NCBI GenBank assembly: GCA_012515695.1
Contig: JAAYXX010000138.1
Location: 1-22,645, forward strand
DNA length: 22,645 nucleotides
Direction: 5' to 3'
Origin: Chloroflexota bacterium
GTDB lineage: Bacteria > Chloroflexota > Anaerolineae > UBA1429
The position numbers were made by a program, and so were the translations under genes. Under the pieces are notes generated by a model. The model had not been told where the DNA came from and made no database searches. It worked only from the letters and a program-made list of their open reading frames with translations. Of this stretch, positions 7,131 to 15,103 are shown one piece after another; the first letter of the stretch is position 1; each line of letters opens with the position of its first letter.

Positions 7131-8677
7131 TCGAGCCACAAAGCAGCAACCAACTCGATAAAGCCCGGCTGCGACAGACCTTGCGCGTGGCGCTGATCGG
7201 GATTGGCACGCTGTTGCTGGCGTTGGTGGGCATTGGGCTGGGCCTGTTCATGGGCAAAAAGATCGCCGCCGATGAATGGCCCATCCTGGTGACGGCCACG
7301 GGGCTGGCGACGTTCATCGCCATCGCCCTGATTAACCAACGGCACGCGCTGCTGCTGTGGATCGTGTTGGCCCCTTTTGCGCGGTTCGTCTACCTGAATA
7401 TCGAATTGGGGCGCGGGATTCCCAACCTGACGCTGAACCGTATCATGACCGGCACGCTGCTGGTCCTGATTCTGGCGCAGGCGGCCAGCCTGCGGCGCAA
7501 GCTGGCCCGCGCGACCTGGGTAGATTTCCTGCTGGTGCTGTTCTGCTTTGGAGCGGCCAACTCGCTGCCCGCCACCCTCACCCCCATCAAACAGGCCGTC
7601 CAGTCGTTTTTCGACCTGCTCATCGTTCCGGCGGCCATCTATTTCTTGGCGCGCAACCTGATCACTGACCGGCGCGAGATGCGCGGGATGATGTTGGCGC
7701 TGTTGGTGATCGGGTTCTATCTGGCATTCCTGGCGACCCGCGAGCAGTTGACCGGCGATGTCTGGTTCTACCCCGAAGACCGCAGTATCCAGTATACGGC
7801 CAGCATTCGGCGAGTGGTGGGGTTGTTGGGTAACCCGGCCTACATCGCCCTGACGATCAATATTGCTGTGCCGTGGGTGTGGTATCTGTGCCTGAACGCC
7901 CGCCGCCACCGGATGAAGCTGCTGCTGGTGGTGGCGCTGATGATGGCCGGTGTCTATTTCTTCATGAACCGGTCCGGATGGGGCGGGCTGCTGGCCTCGA
8001 TGATCGTGATGGCGCTGTTTGTGCCCCGCTTTCGCCGCATCTTTTTGGTGTTGCTGACGATGGGCGCAGTGGTGGGCGTCGTGTATGGGGCCATCATCCT
8101 GACCAGTAGCGTGGTGCAAGAGCGACTGACCGCCCAGGGGCCGCTGGATTACCGCGTGGAAACGTGGGATGTCGCTTTTCAGATGATCCGCGATCACCCC
8201 TTGTTCGGCGTAGGGTATGACAACTTTTCTACTTTTTACAAGCGTTATGCCCATTGGGATGTGTACCTGCGGGCCGTGCCGACGCCCCACAACACGTATT
8301 TGTGGGTGATGCTGATGGGCGGGGTGGTGGCGCTGGTTCCATTCCTGGTGTTCCTGGTGGTAATGATATTTTCCGCCCTGAAGGTGCGGCGCGAGGCCCG
8401 GCAGCAGGGGGATACCTGGCTGGCGGATATCACCGGCGTGTTTCTGGCGTCGATGGCCGCTGTGTTGGCCCCCGCCTTTGTGATGGATATTTTGTCCGGC
8501 TACTATAACACGATGGTCATGTTCCTGGTGATCGGCGGGTATTTTGGGATGGTAGCGGGAGAGCGGCGGCGGGCGTCAGCGCCACCAGTGGCGGCGTCAC
8601 CAGTGGCGGCGTCACCAGTGACGGCGCCACAAGGGACGGCGCCATCCATATCGGGCGAGACGGCGGGGGAGGGATAG
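7127..8677 (+). CDS. Wzy/WaaL-type O-antigen polymerase or ligase family membrane protein
   Basis: 516 residues with about 12-13 hydrophobic segments between residues 20 and 483. A large extracytoplasmic loop at about 328-385 holds the family hallmark: DYRVETWDVAFQMIRDHPLFGVGYDNF, then PHNTYLWVMLMG. This is the Wzy_C region shared by O-antigen ligases and some polymerases, so either polymerisation of repeat units or their transfer to a final acceptor fits. With a Wzx and a Wzz neighbour, a polymerase role is favoured by inference. The TTG start overlaps the previous stop and has AAGGA at 7113-7117. The cytoplasmic tail consists of five-residue Ser-Pro-Val-Ala-Ala repeats encoded by a 15-bp tandem repeat. 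Confidence 0.85.
   Translation: MIEPQSSNQLDKARLRQTLRVALIGIGTLLLALVGIGLGLFMGKKIAADEWPILVTATGLATFIAIALINQRHALLLWIVLAPFARFVYLNIELGRGIPNLTLNRIMTGTLLVLILAQAASLRRKLARATWVDFLLVLFCFGAANSLPATLTPIKQAVQSFFDLLIVPAAIYFLARNLITDRREMRGMMLALLVIGFYLAFLATREQLTGDVWFYPEDRSIQYTASIRRVVGLLGNPAYIALTINIAVPWVWYLCLNARRHRMKLLLVVALMMAGVYFFMNRSGWGGLLASMIVMALFVPRFRRIFLVLLTMGAVVGVVYGAIILTSSVVQERLTAQGPLDYRVETWDVAFQMIRDHPLFGVGYDNFSTFYKRYAHWDVYLRAVPTPHNTYLWVMLMGGVVALVPFLVFLVVMIFSALKVRREARQQGDTWLADITGVFLASMAAVLAPAFVMDILSGYYNTMVMFLVIGGYFGMVAGERRRASAPPVAASPVAASPVTAPQGTAPSISGETAGEG
8583..8642 (+). repeat. 15-bp tandem repeat, four copies, in the polymerase/ligase tail
   Basis: Four consecutive 15-base units begin at 8583, 8598, 8613 and 8628. 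The first two are identical (CACCAGTGGCGGCGT), the third differs at two positions and the fourth at several more. Because 15 is a multiple of three, copy changes would add or remove five residues without shifting frame. Confidence 0.85.
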
Positions 8678-8683
8678 CAAGCG

Positions 8684-9544
8684 ATGGCAGGCACGACAGG
8701 CTCCCAGGGGGCGGCTGGCTCGAATGGGCGCTATAAAAGCGAGACCGAGTTCGAGATTGAAGGGCGTTGGCGCGAAAAGTTGCTGGAAGGGGCCTCGGCG
8801 GAGGATTTCCAGAGGGCCTATGATGAGCTGCACGCCGAGTTCCTGCAACGACAGGATGGCGAGGGGGAGATATACGCCGAGGTGAACCCCCGCTCCAGCG
8901 TGGATGATCGCATTCGCGCTGTGGTGCTGGCGAGCATTCGGCCTGGCTCGCGCGTGCTGGAGGTGGGCACAGGCGACGGCGAGACGGCCTACCTGCTGGC
9001 GCAGCAGGGGAACCACGTCCTGTCCACCGATGTATCGCTGCTGGCGCTGGAAAAGGCCCGCGCGCGCTGGGGCGGGCAGGATGGTCTGGACCTGCGCTAT
9101 GTGTTTGGGGATGCCCGCGCCCTGGAAGCGCCCGACGCGAGCTATGATTACGTGGTGAGCGAGAATCTGGTGGAGCATATCTCGCTGGCGGATATGCGGC
9201 GGCATCTGGCCGAAGCGCAGCGCGTGCTCAAGCCGGGGGGCTGCTATCTGCTCTACACCCCGTCGCGGCTGTGGAGTGGGCGGGTGTCGGCGGGCTTTCA
9301 TCTCCACAATTACACGCTCGGCGAGCTGTCCCGCCTGCTGCGGGAATATGGGTTCTGCGTTGCCTGGGTGGAGCCTCGGATATTGCACCGTCTGGGCAAG
9401 CTATGGCATATTCGGGGGGCGGGGCTGTGGCTGGCCTGCGCCTGGGAGGCGTTGTTGGGTCTGCTGCGGGTACACGCCTGGCCTGCGAGCCTCAAGGCGC
9501 GGATTATCCCCAGCATCATGGTTTGCGCGCAAAAGCCAGACTGA
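8684..9544 (+). CDS. Class I SAM-dependent methyltransferase
   Basis: 286 residues. Motif I reads V91-L-E-V-G95-T-G97-D-G99, an intact SAM-binding glycine loop, followed by a motif II-like LSTDVSLLALEKARAR and a catalytic-region strand DYVVSENLVEHISLADM. The late motif VLKPGGCYLLYTPSRLWSG is typical of Methyltransf_11/25-type enzymes acting on small molecules or sugars. An amphipathic N-terminal 80 residues precedes the core. It lies 6 bases after the Wzy-like gene, and a GGGGGAGGG run at 8665-8673 can serve as its ribosome binding site. The context suggests methylation of a glycan residue, for example O-methylation. The substrate is not known. Confidence 0.85.
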   Translation: MAGTTGSQGAAGSNGRYKSETEFEIEGRWREKLLEGASAEDFQRAYDELHAEFLQRQDGEGEIYAEVNPRSSVDDRIRAVVLASIRPGSRVLEVGTGDGETAYLLAQQGNHVLSTDVSLLALEKARARWGGQDGLDLRYVFGDARALEAPDASYDYVVSENLVEHISLADMRRHLAEAQRVLKPGGCYLLYTPSRLWSGRVSAGFHLHNYTLGELSRLLREYGFCVAWVEPRILHRLGKLWHIRGAGLWLACAWEALLGLLRVHAWPASLKARIIPSIMVCAQKPD

Positions 9545-9574
9545 TCGCGCCCATACATCATTGGAGAAGGCCGG

Positions 9575-10726
9575 ATGAAAGTAGCGATCCTGGGTCCCTA
9601 TCCGCTGGACACGGAGCGGCTGGGCGGTGTCGAAGTCGCCATCGTGTACGTCCAGCGCGAGTTGTGCAAAATGCCCGACGTGGAGCTGCACATCATCACC
9701 TGCAAGGAGCAGTTGACCGAACCCAGGCAGGTAGAGCGAGATGGGGCGGTAGTGACTTATTTGCCCCGCGCGCGGCTGGGCCGCCTGACCAACCATCGCC
9801 GGGAGGTGGCGGCAATGGGGGAGGCGCTGCGCGCATTGCAGCCGGACATCGTGCACGCGCACGGATCGGGGCTGTATGCTGGCGGCGCGCTGGCTGCGCC
9901 CTATCCCTCGGTGCTCACCGTACACGGCATCATCTCGCAGGAGGCCAAGCTGCTGACCGAATGGCCCGCTCGCCTGCGGGCGTACCTGGATGTGCGCTAT
10001 GAGCGTTCTGTGGTGCGACGCACGCGCCATCTGATGCTGATTACCCCCTATGTGGCTCAGGTATTCGATGGGCTATTCACCGGCACGACCTATCTGGTGG
10101 AGAACGCCTGCGACGAGCGATTCTTTGAGCTGGAGCGGCGGCCTGTAGCGGGGCGGCTGCTGTTCGCCGGGCCGGTCATCCCGCGCAAGGGGGTGCTGCC
10201 CCTGGTGCGCGCGTTGGCGCGCGCGCGCAAGGTCGCGCCAGACGCGCACTTGCGCGTGGCGGGTTCCCTGACCACCGACCCGGCGTATGTGCAGACCTGC
10301 CGAGAGGTGGCCCGCGAACTGGGCGTCGAGCAGTCCGTGACCTTTTTGGGGCATCTGGCGCAGGAGCAGGTGTTGGAAGAATATGCCACCTGCGCCGCGT
10401 TCGTGTTGCCCTCTTTTCAAGAGACCGCGCCGATGGTCGTTGAGCAGGCGATGGCCGCCGGGGTGCCCAGCGTTGCCACGGCTGCCGGGGGCACGCCCTG
10501 GATGTTGGAGGAAGGGGTTACGGGGTACATTCTGCCGTTGCCCCCCATGCCGGAGGGCGATCCCGTGGCGTTGGGCGATGCGCTGGGGAGGTTGCTGGCC
10601 GACCCGGCGGAGGCGGAGCGGATGGGCCGCCGGGCGCAACAGGTGGCGAACGAGCGTTTTCGGCCCGAACAGGTGGCCCGCCGCACTTGGGAAGTGTACC
10701 AACAAGTGATTGAGGCGTCCCGATGA
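9575..10726 (+). CDS. GT4 family glycosyltransferase, candidate heptosyltransferase
   Basis: 383 residues. It starts MKVAILGPYPLDTERLGGVE, with the GT4 glycine-rich loop, and contains DIVHAHGSGLYAGG and LTVHGI. The donor half begins GRLLFAGPVIPRKGVLPLVRAL. The E-x7-E motif is altered: E283 is present (FQETAPM) but the second glutamate is Gln291, with a glutamate at 290 beside it. The protein aligns along its full length with the product of 13898-15103, which has E283 and E291 at identical numbering, so the two are paralogues. GGAGAAGG at 9563-9570 precedes the ATG. It ends in an ATGA overlap with the HddC-like gene, so it is cotranscribed with the heptose pathway. Use of GDP-heptose is inference. 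Confidence 0.88.
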   Translation: MKVAILGPYPLDTERLGGVEVAIVYVQRELCKMPDVELHIITCKEQLTEPRQVERDGAVVTYLPRARLGRLTNHRREVAAMGEALRALQPDIVHAHGSGLYAGGALAAPYPSVLTVHGIISQEAKLLTEWPARLRAYLDVRYERSVVRRTRHLMLITPYVAQVFDGLFTGTTYLVENACDERFFELERRPVAGRLLFAGPVIPRKGVLPLVRALARARKVAPDAHLRVAGSLTTDPAYVQTCREVARELGVEQSVTFLGHLAQEQVLEEYATCAAFVLPSFQETAPMVVEQAMAAGVPSVATAAGGTPWMLEEGVTGYILPLPPMPEGDPVALGDALGRLLADPAEAERMGRRAQQVANERFRPEQVARRTWEVYQQVIEASR

Positions 10727-11436
10727 AAGCGATGATCCTGGCGGCGGGCGAAGGGAGCCGCTTGCGCCCCCTGACGCTAACCCGCCCCAAGCCGATGGTC
10801 CCGATGGGGGACAGGCCGCTGCTGGCGCACACCATCGCCTGGCTCAAGCGGCATGGCATCACCGAAATTGGCATCAACCTGCACTACAAGCCGGAGGTCA
10901 TCACCGACTATTTCGGCGATGGCTCGGCTCACGGCGTGCGACTGGTCTATTCCCACGAGCGCGAAATCCTGGGGACGGCTGGCGGGGCCAAGGCGTTGGA
11001 GGGATTTCTGGATGAAACGTTTGTGGTGGTCTATGGCGACCTGCTCACGGCGCTGGACCTGAGCGCGGTGGCTGCGGCCCATCGGGAGCGGCAGGCGCAG
11101 GTAACAGTGGTGCTGTATCGCGTGCCCAACCCGTGGGAGTGCGGCCTGGTGGAGATGGACGACACCGGGCGGATCACCCGCTTTGTGGAAAAGCCCCCCA
11201 GGGATCAGGTATTCACCGACCTGGCGAACGCCGGGGTGTACATTATGGAGCCGGGCGTGCTCGCGCGCGTGCCCGCCGGGCGGTTCTACGACTTTGGGCA
11301 TGACCTGTTCCCGCAATTGTTGGCCGAGGGCGTGCCCATGTACGGCTATCCCACAGAGCAGTATCTCCTGGACATTGGGAGTTATGAGAAATACAACCAG
11401 GCCCAGCGTGACCTGGCAGAGGGCAGAGTGGTATGA
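10723..11436 (+). CDS. hddC: Nucleotidyltransferase, probable D-glycero-alpha-D-manno-heptose 1-phosphate guanylyltransferase
   Basis: 237 residues, the usual length for HddC-like enzymes. The N-terminus carries the sugar-nucleotidyltransferase signature L6-A-A-G-E-G-S-R-L-R-P-L-T with R13 and K23 (TRPKPMVPMGDRPLL), and the metal-binding aspartate is D106 in VVYGDLLT. VEKPPRD and ANAGVYIMEP, further typical motifs, follow. The product would be GDP-heptose from heptose 1-phosphate and GTP. Sequence alone cannot separate it from short mannose-1-phosphate guanylyltransferases or glucose-1-phosphate nucleotidyltransferases. The immediate neighbours (a GHMP heptose kinase and a GmhA-GmhB fusion, overlapping or 4 bases apart) make the heptose assignment the best one. 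The ATG overlaps the preceding stop, and the next ATG overlaps its own stop. Confidence 0.78.
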   Translation: MKAMILAAGEGSRLRPLTLTRPKPMVPMGDRPLLAHTIAWLKRHGITEIGINLHYKPEVITDYFGDGSAHGVRLVYSHEREILGTAGGAKALEGFLDETFVVVYGDLLTALDLSAVAAAHRERQAQVTVVLYRVPNPWECGLVEMDDTGRITRFVEKPPRDQVFTDLANAGVYIMEPGVLARVPAGRFYDFGHDLFPQLLAEGVPMYGYPTEQYLLDIGSYEKYNQAQRDLAEGRVV

Positions 11437-12413
11437 TCATCGTTCAGACGCCGCTGCGCATCAGCTTTTTGGGTGGCGGCACCGATTTTGCTGATTTCTA
11501 CCGTCAGGAAGAGGGCTGCGTCGTTAGCTCGGCCATCGACAAGTACATCTATTTGATTATCAAAAAGCGCTTTGACTGCAGGATCCGCCTGGGCTATACC
11601 CGCACCGAGATGGTGGACTGTGTGGATGATTTGCAGCACGAGTTGGTGCGCGAGGCCCTGCGCGTGACGGGCATCCAGCAGCAGGTCGAGATCACGACGA
11701 TGGGCGATATCCCCTCAGAGGGGTCGGGGCTGGGATCGTCCAGCACGGTGACAGTTGGCGCGCTGAACGCCATGTACGCTTACCAGGGCAAGCTGGTGGA
11801 CGCCGAGACACTGGCTCGCCAGGCGTGTGCCATCGAGATAGACATTCTGGGCAAGCCTATCGGCAAGCAGGATCAGTATATCGCCGCTTATGGCGGGCTG
11901 AACCTGATCCGCTTCAAACCCGACGAGACGGTGGATGTGGAATCGCTGGACATAACCGACCATCTGCGGCAAAGGCTGGATGATCGGCTGATGTTGTTTT
12001 ACACCGGCGTGACCCGCCAGGCGAGCAGTATTCTCACCGAGCAAGTAGCGCATATCGGGGAGCGAATGGCCGTGTTGCGGGCGCTGAAGGCGCTGGCTCT
12101 GGAGGCGCGGGACGCGCTGCTGGCCGGGGAACTGGACGCGCTGGGCGAGGGGATGCACCAGGGCTGGCAACTCAAGCGGCAACTTGCCAGTGGCATCACC
12201 AACGGCAGCCTGGACGATATGTACGAGACGGCCCGGCGGGCGGGCGCGCTGGGCGGCAAGATCACCGGCGCGGGCGGCGGGGGCTTTATGCTGCTCTATG
12301 TCCGGCCCCAACACCGCGACGCCGTGTGTTCGGCGTTGCATGGCCTGCGCGAACTGTCCTTCCGCCTGGAGCGGGACGGCTCCAAGGTGATCTTTAATAT
12401 CAGGCGGGACTAG
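11433..12413 (+). CDS. hddA: GHMP kinase, probable D-glycero-alpha-D-manno-heptose 7-phosphate kinase
   Basis: 326 residues. The N-terminus TPLRISFLGGGTDFADFYRQ is the hallmark of the HddA branch of GHMP kinases. The ATP-binding loop is G97-S-G-L-G-S-S-S104, and the third GHMP motif is G274-G-K-I-T-G-A-G-G-G-G284. HddA phosphorylates C1 of D-glycero-alpha-D-manno-heptose 7-phosphate, which distinguishes the GDP-alpha-heptose route from the ADP-beta-heptose route that uses a PfkB-type HldE kinase. The ATG at 11433 overlaps the HddC-like stop. The C-terminus ends four bases before the isomerase-phosphatase fusion. A fucokinase-like role is the main alternative but fits the neighbours less well. 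Confidence 0.85.
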   Translation: MIIVQTPLRISFLGGGTDFADFYRQEEGCVVSSAIDKYIYLIIKKRFDCRIRLGYTRTEMVDCVDDLQHELVREALRVTGIQQQVEITTMGDIPSEGSGLGSSSTVTVGALNAMYAYQGKLVDAETLARQACAIEIDILGKPIGKQDQYIAAYGGLNLIRFKPDETVDVESLDITDHLRQRLDDRLMLFYTGVTRQASSILTEQVAHIGERMAVLRALKALALEARDALLAGELDALGEGMHQGWQLKRQLASGITNGSLDDMYETARRAGALGGKITGAGGGGFMLLYVRPQHRDAVCSALHGLRELSFRLERDGSKVIFNIRRD

Positions 12414-12417
12414 GATC

Positions 12418-13641
12418 ATGGCCAACTCGACAGGGAGCGGCTGGGAAGAGTTTTTGCAGAGGTACGTGCGCTGCGTGACAGACACGCTGGCGGCGCTGCC
12501 CTGGGGCGATATTGCGCGGGCGATGGATGTGCTGCACGACGCCCGCCTGCGCCGGGCGAGCGTGTTTCTTTGCGGCAACGGCGGCAGCGCGGCCACGGCC
12601 TCGCATTTTGTCAATGATCTGAACAAAGGGGCCAACGTCATCGGTCTGCCCCGCTTTCGGGCCATTGGCCTGACGGATAATCTGCCGCTGCTCACGGCAT
12701 GGAGCAACGATACAGAGTATGCAAACGCCTTTGCCGAGCCGCTGCGTAACCTGGCGCGTCCTGGCGATGTGTTGATCGGGATTAGCGGCAGCGGCAACTC
12801 GCCCAACGTGTTGCAGGCGGCGCGCCTGGCTCGGCAGATGGGCCTGACGACGGTTGGGATGGTCGGCGGGCGCGGCGGACAACTGGCGGGGCTGGTGGAC
12901 GTGCCGGTGGTGGTGGGTAATGCTTGCATGGAGCAGATCGAGGACGTGCATATGGTGTTGGAGCACGCCATCATCAGCGGCCTGCGCGACCGGGGCGAGC
13001 GCGAGCTGGTCCCCAGCTTGATCTTGGCGGATGGCTCTGGCGCGTCGCCACAAACGGCCCGGCGGAATGCCACATTGCCGCGCCGCCCGGCCATCTTTTT
13101 GGATCGCGACGGGGTTATTAACGCGAACCGCGACGATTATGTGAAAAGCTGGGAAGAGCTGGCGCTGCTGCCGGGCGTATTGGGAGCCTTGCAAAAGCTG
13201 GCCCGCCTGGGTTGGCCGGTGGTGGTCGTCACCAATCAGGCGATCATTGCCCGCGAGTTGGCAACGTTCGAGATGGTGGAGAACATGAATCGCCGGTTGA
13301 TGGCGCTGGTGGCGGCGTATGGCGGGCGGCTGGACGCGATTACCTGGTGCCCGCATCGGCCCGAGCAGGACTGCACTTGCCGCAAGCCCAAGCCGGGCCT
13401 GATCGAATACGCGGCGGAAATGCTGAATCTGGACCTGTGCCGCTCGTATCTGGTGGGCGACGCCGAGAGCGATATTGCCGCCGGGCTGGCGGCGGGCTGC
13501 AAGCCGACGCTGGTGTTGACCGGCCGGGGCAACGCGCATTGCGCCCGCGTCAATGGGCGCTGGGCCGATTGCCGCGTGGCGGCAGACCTGGCGGCAGCGG
13601 TGGATGGGATTATCGCGGACATTCAGGCGGGCGGGGAGTAG
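12418..13641 (+). CDS. gmhA-gmhB: Fused sedoheptulose 7-phosphate isomerase (GmhA) and heptose bisphosphate phosphatase (GmhB)
   Basis: 407 residues in two domains. Residues about 1-195 form a SIS domain of the GmhA type: C52-G-N-G-G-S-A near the sugar-phosphate site and I122-S-G-S-G-N-S as the second phosphate loop. It would isomerise sedoheptulose 7-phosphate to D-glycero-D-manno-heptose 7-phosphate. A linker of about 25 residues leads into a HAD phosphatase: F-L-D229-R-D231-G with the nucleophile and acid/base pair, VVTNQA, the GmhB zinc-site cysteines and histidine C311, H313, C319 and C321, RKPKPG, and VGDAESD. It would remove the 7-phosphate from the bisphosphate. All key residues look intact. 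The two activities act at steps one and three of the pathway, with the HddA-like kinase between them. Most characterised GmhA and GmhB enzymes are separate proteins. Confidence 0.88.
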   Translation: MANSTGSGWEEFLQRYVRCVTDTLAALPWGDIARAMDVLHDARLRRASVFLCGNGGSAATASHFVNDLNKGANVIGLPRFRAIGLTDNLPLLTAWSNDTEYANAFAEPLRNLARPGDVLIGISGSGNSPNVLQAARLARQMGLTTVGMVGGRGGQLAGLVDVPVVVGNACMEQIEDVHMVLEHAIISGLRDRGERELVPSLILADGSGASPQTARRNATLPRRPAIFLDRDGVINANRDDYVKSWEELALLPGVLGALQKLARLGWPVVVVTNQAIIARELATFEMVENMNRRLMALVAAYGGRLDAITWCPHRPEQDCTCRKPKPGLIEYAAEMLNLDLCRSYLVGDAESDIAAGLAAGCKPTLVLTGRGNAHCARVNGRWADCRVAADLAAAVDGIIADIQAGGE

Positions 13642-13646
13642 CACCA

Positions 13647-13764
13647 CCTGGGACTGAATGTCCCAGGCTGCGGAAAGAGGAAACCCGTTTAAACGGGTTT
13701 ATGAGCGTCTAATGCACTTTAGTGCATTTTACCTTACATTAGCCCGGCACCTTCAGTGCTGGGC
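13647..13764. repeat. Array of four short hairpins (REP-like) in the gap after the heptose genes
   Basis: Four different hairpins follow each other: 13647-13667 (8-bp stem CCTGGGAC, loop TGAAT), 13681-13700 (a perfect 20-base palindrome centred on TTTAAA), 13711-13728 (7-bp stem, loop TTTA) and 13742-13764 (9-bp stem with one G-T pair, loop CTTCA). Their stems are unrelated, but loops are short and resemble one another. The TTTT after the third (13727-13730) is too weak for a confident terminator. This resembles composite REP-like repeats seen between genes in some bacterial genomes. Confidence 0.7.
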
Positions 13765-13897
13765 GAGAAGCACGCCCGAATCAGTTGTTACGGCAATAGT
13801 TCCTTAACCTTCATAAGGAGGGCGAAGCGGAGGCGCTTACCCACGGTCACTATGGCCGTGCTCTGTAACAAAGCGATGGAACAAGAGGAGTAGAGTT
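13765..13897. other. Remainder of the gap before the next glycosyltransferase
   Basis: No gene is seen here. A minor CACGG (13842-13846) / CCGTG (13856-13860) inverted repeat is present. I could not find a promoter with both boxes at proper spacing. AAGAGGAG just before 13891 is the ribosome binding site of the next gene. Confidence 0.5.
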
Positions 13898-15103
13898 GTG
13901 CGGCTCGCCTTGCTGACATTCTATCCCGGCGATCCCCGGGTGATTCCCGGCGGCATTCGCATGGTATCATATAATCTGGTGCAGGGTCTCAAAGCGTACC
14001 CTGACCTGGACCTGCACGTGGTGCATTGCCACTCGGATATTGAGCATGACCGGCTGGCGGAGGACGGCGGGGCCACTATTCACTATCTGGCGCTGCCTCA
14101 CAAGCGTGTCGTCCCGAATCTGGTGACGGGCGTTCGCCGGGTGCAAGAGGTGTTGGCTGCGCTCAAGCCGGACGTGGTGCACGCGCATGTGGCCCATTTT
14201 GCCTACGCCGGGGCGCGCGCGGGCTATCCCACCATCTATACCATTCATGGGGTGCTGGCACGGGAGCGCGAGATTTACCGGCGGACGCTGTTTGATCGGC
14301 TGCGCTATGGCCTGCTGGGCTGGTATGAGGCGCGGGCGCTGCGGCAGGTGGACCGGTTGGTGGCGATCAGCCCTTATGTGTTGGACGAATACGCCCACGT
14401 GCGGGCGGATGCCTGGCTGCGGATTGACAACCCTGTCCCTCGCGAGTTTTTCGCCGTGGAAGATCGGGCCGAGGCCGGGCGCATCCTGTACGCCGGTTCC
14501 ATTACCGAGATCAAAGACCTGCTGACGCTGTTGCGGGCGGTGGAGCGGTTGACGCCGCTATACCCAGGCGTCAGATTGCGGCTGGCGGGGCGGGCCACCA
14601 GCGCCGCCTATGAGCGACAGGTGCGGGCCTATGTAGAGACCCACGGCCTCACAGAGCGGGTCGAGTTTTTGGGGCTGCTGTCGCGAGAGGAGCTATTGGA
14701 GGAATACAGCCGGTGCGCGCTGCTGGCCTTGTCGTCGGTGCAGGAAAACGCGCCGATGGCGGTGATTGAGGCGATGGCCGCGGGCAAGCCGGTAGTTGCT
14801 ACGCGAGTGGGGGGTGTGCCCGATTTGGTGAGCGAGGGAGAGACGGGTTATCTGGTTCCCGCAGGCGACGACCGGACGATGGCCGAGCGGCTGGCGGAAT
14901 TGCTGGGCAACGATGCTTTGCGCATTCGGCTGGGGCAGCAGGCCCGAGTCGTGGCGCAGGGGCGCTTTGGCGCAGAGCGGGTGGCCGGGGCGTATTACGC
15001 GCTGTATCAGCGCGTGCTGGCGGGAGATGATGCTGTGGGCGCGGGGGAGCCGCAGGCCCCGCAACCCATCCGGCGCGCAGCCGGGCCAAAGGGGGCGCGC
15101 TGA
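13898..15103 (+). CDS. GT4 family glycosyltransferase, paralogue of the 9575 gene
   Basis: 401 residues. It begins MRLALLTFYPGDPRVIPGGIRM, has DVVHAHVAHFAYAG and YTIHGVLAREREI, and in the donor half GRILYAGSITEIKDLLTLLRAVE. The E-x7-E motif is complete (E283, E291 in QENAPMAVIEAMAAG). It is collinear with the 9575 gene product, including a shared ISPYV segment and an EEY-x3-CA segment before the donor motif. The GTG start is supported by an AAGAGGAG site about 8 bases upstream. The last 30 residues are Ala/Gly/Pro-rich and probably disordered. It opens a new packed block after the hairpin array, with its stop overlapping the next ATG. Together with its paralogue it brackets the heptose genes, so it may also use GDP-heptose, which is inference. 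Confidence 0.88.
   Translation: MRLALLTFYPGDPRVIPGGIRMVSYNLVQGLKAYPDLDLHVVHCHSDIEHDRLAEDGGATIHYLALPHKRVVPNLVTGVRRVQEVLAALKPDVVHAHVAHFAYAGARAGYPTIYTIHGVLAREREIYRRTLFDRLRYGLLGWYEARALRQVDRLVAISPYVLDEYAHVRADAWLRIDNPVPREFFAVEDRAEAGRILYAGSITEIKDLLTLLRAVERLTPLYPGVRLRLAGRATSAAYERQVRAYVETHGLTERVEFLGLLSREELLEEYSRCALLALSSVQENAPMAVIEAMAAGKPVVATRVGGVPDLVSEGETGYLVPAGDDRTMAERLAELLGNDALRIRLGQQARVVAQGRFGAERVAGAYYALYQRVLAGDDAVGAGEPQAPQPIRRAAGPKGAR

Noticed and set aside
7109..8290. Minus-strand open frame of 393 codons opposite the Wzy-like membrane protein
   Set aside because: Its translation is extremely rich in His, Gln and Pro, as expected when codons for hydrophobic residues are read in reverse.
11715..13647. 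Two long minus-strand open frames (459 and 415 codons) opposite the GHMP kinase and GmhA-GmhB genes
   Set aside because: The plus-strand proteins have all expected catalytic motifs, and the antisense translations show biased composition without motifs.
13647..13764. CRISPR array or integron attC sites
   Set aside because: The hairpins have different stems, irregular spacing and no repeated direct unit, and no integrase or Cas gene is present.
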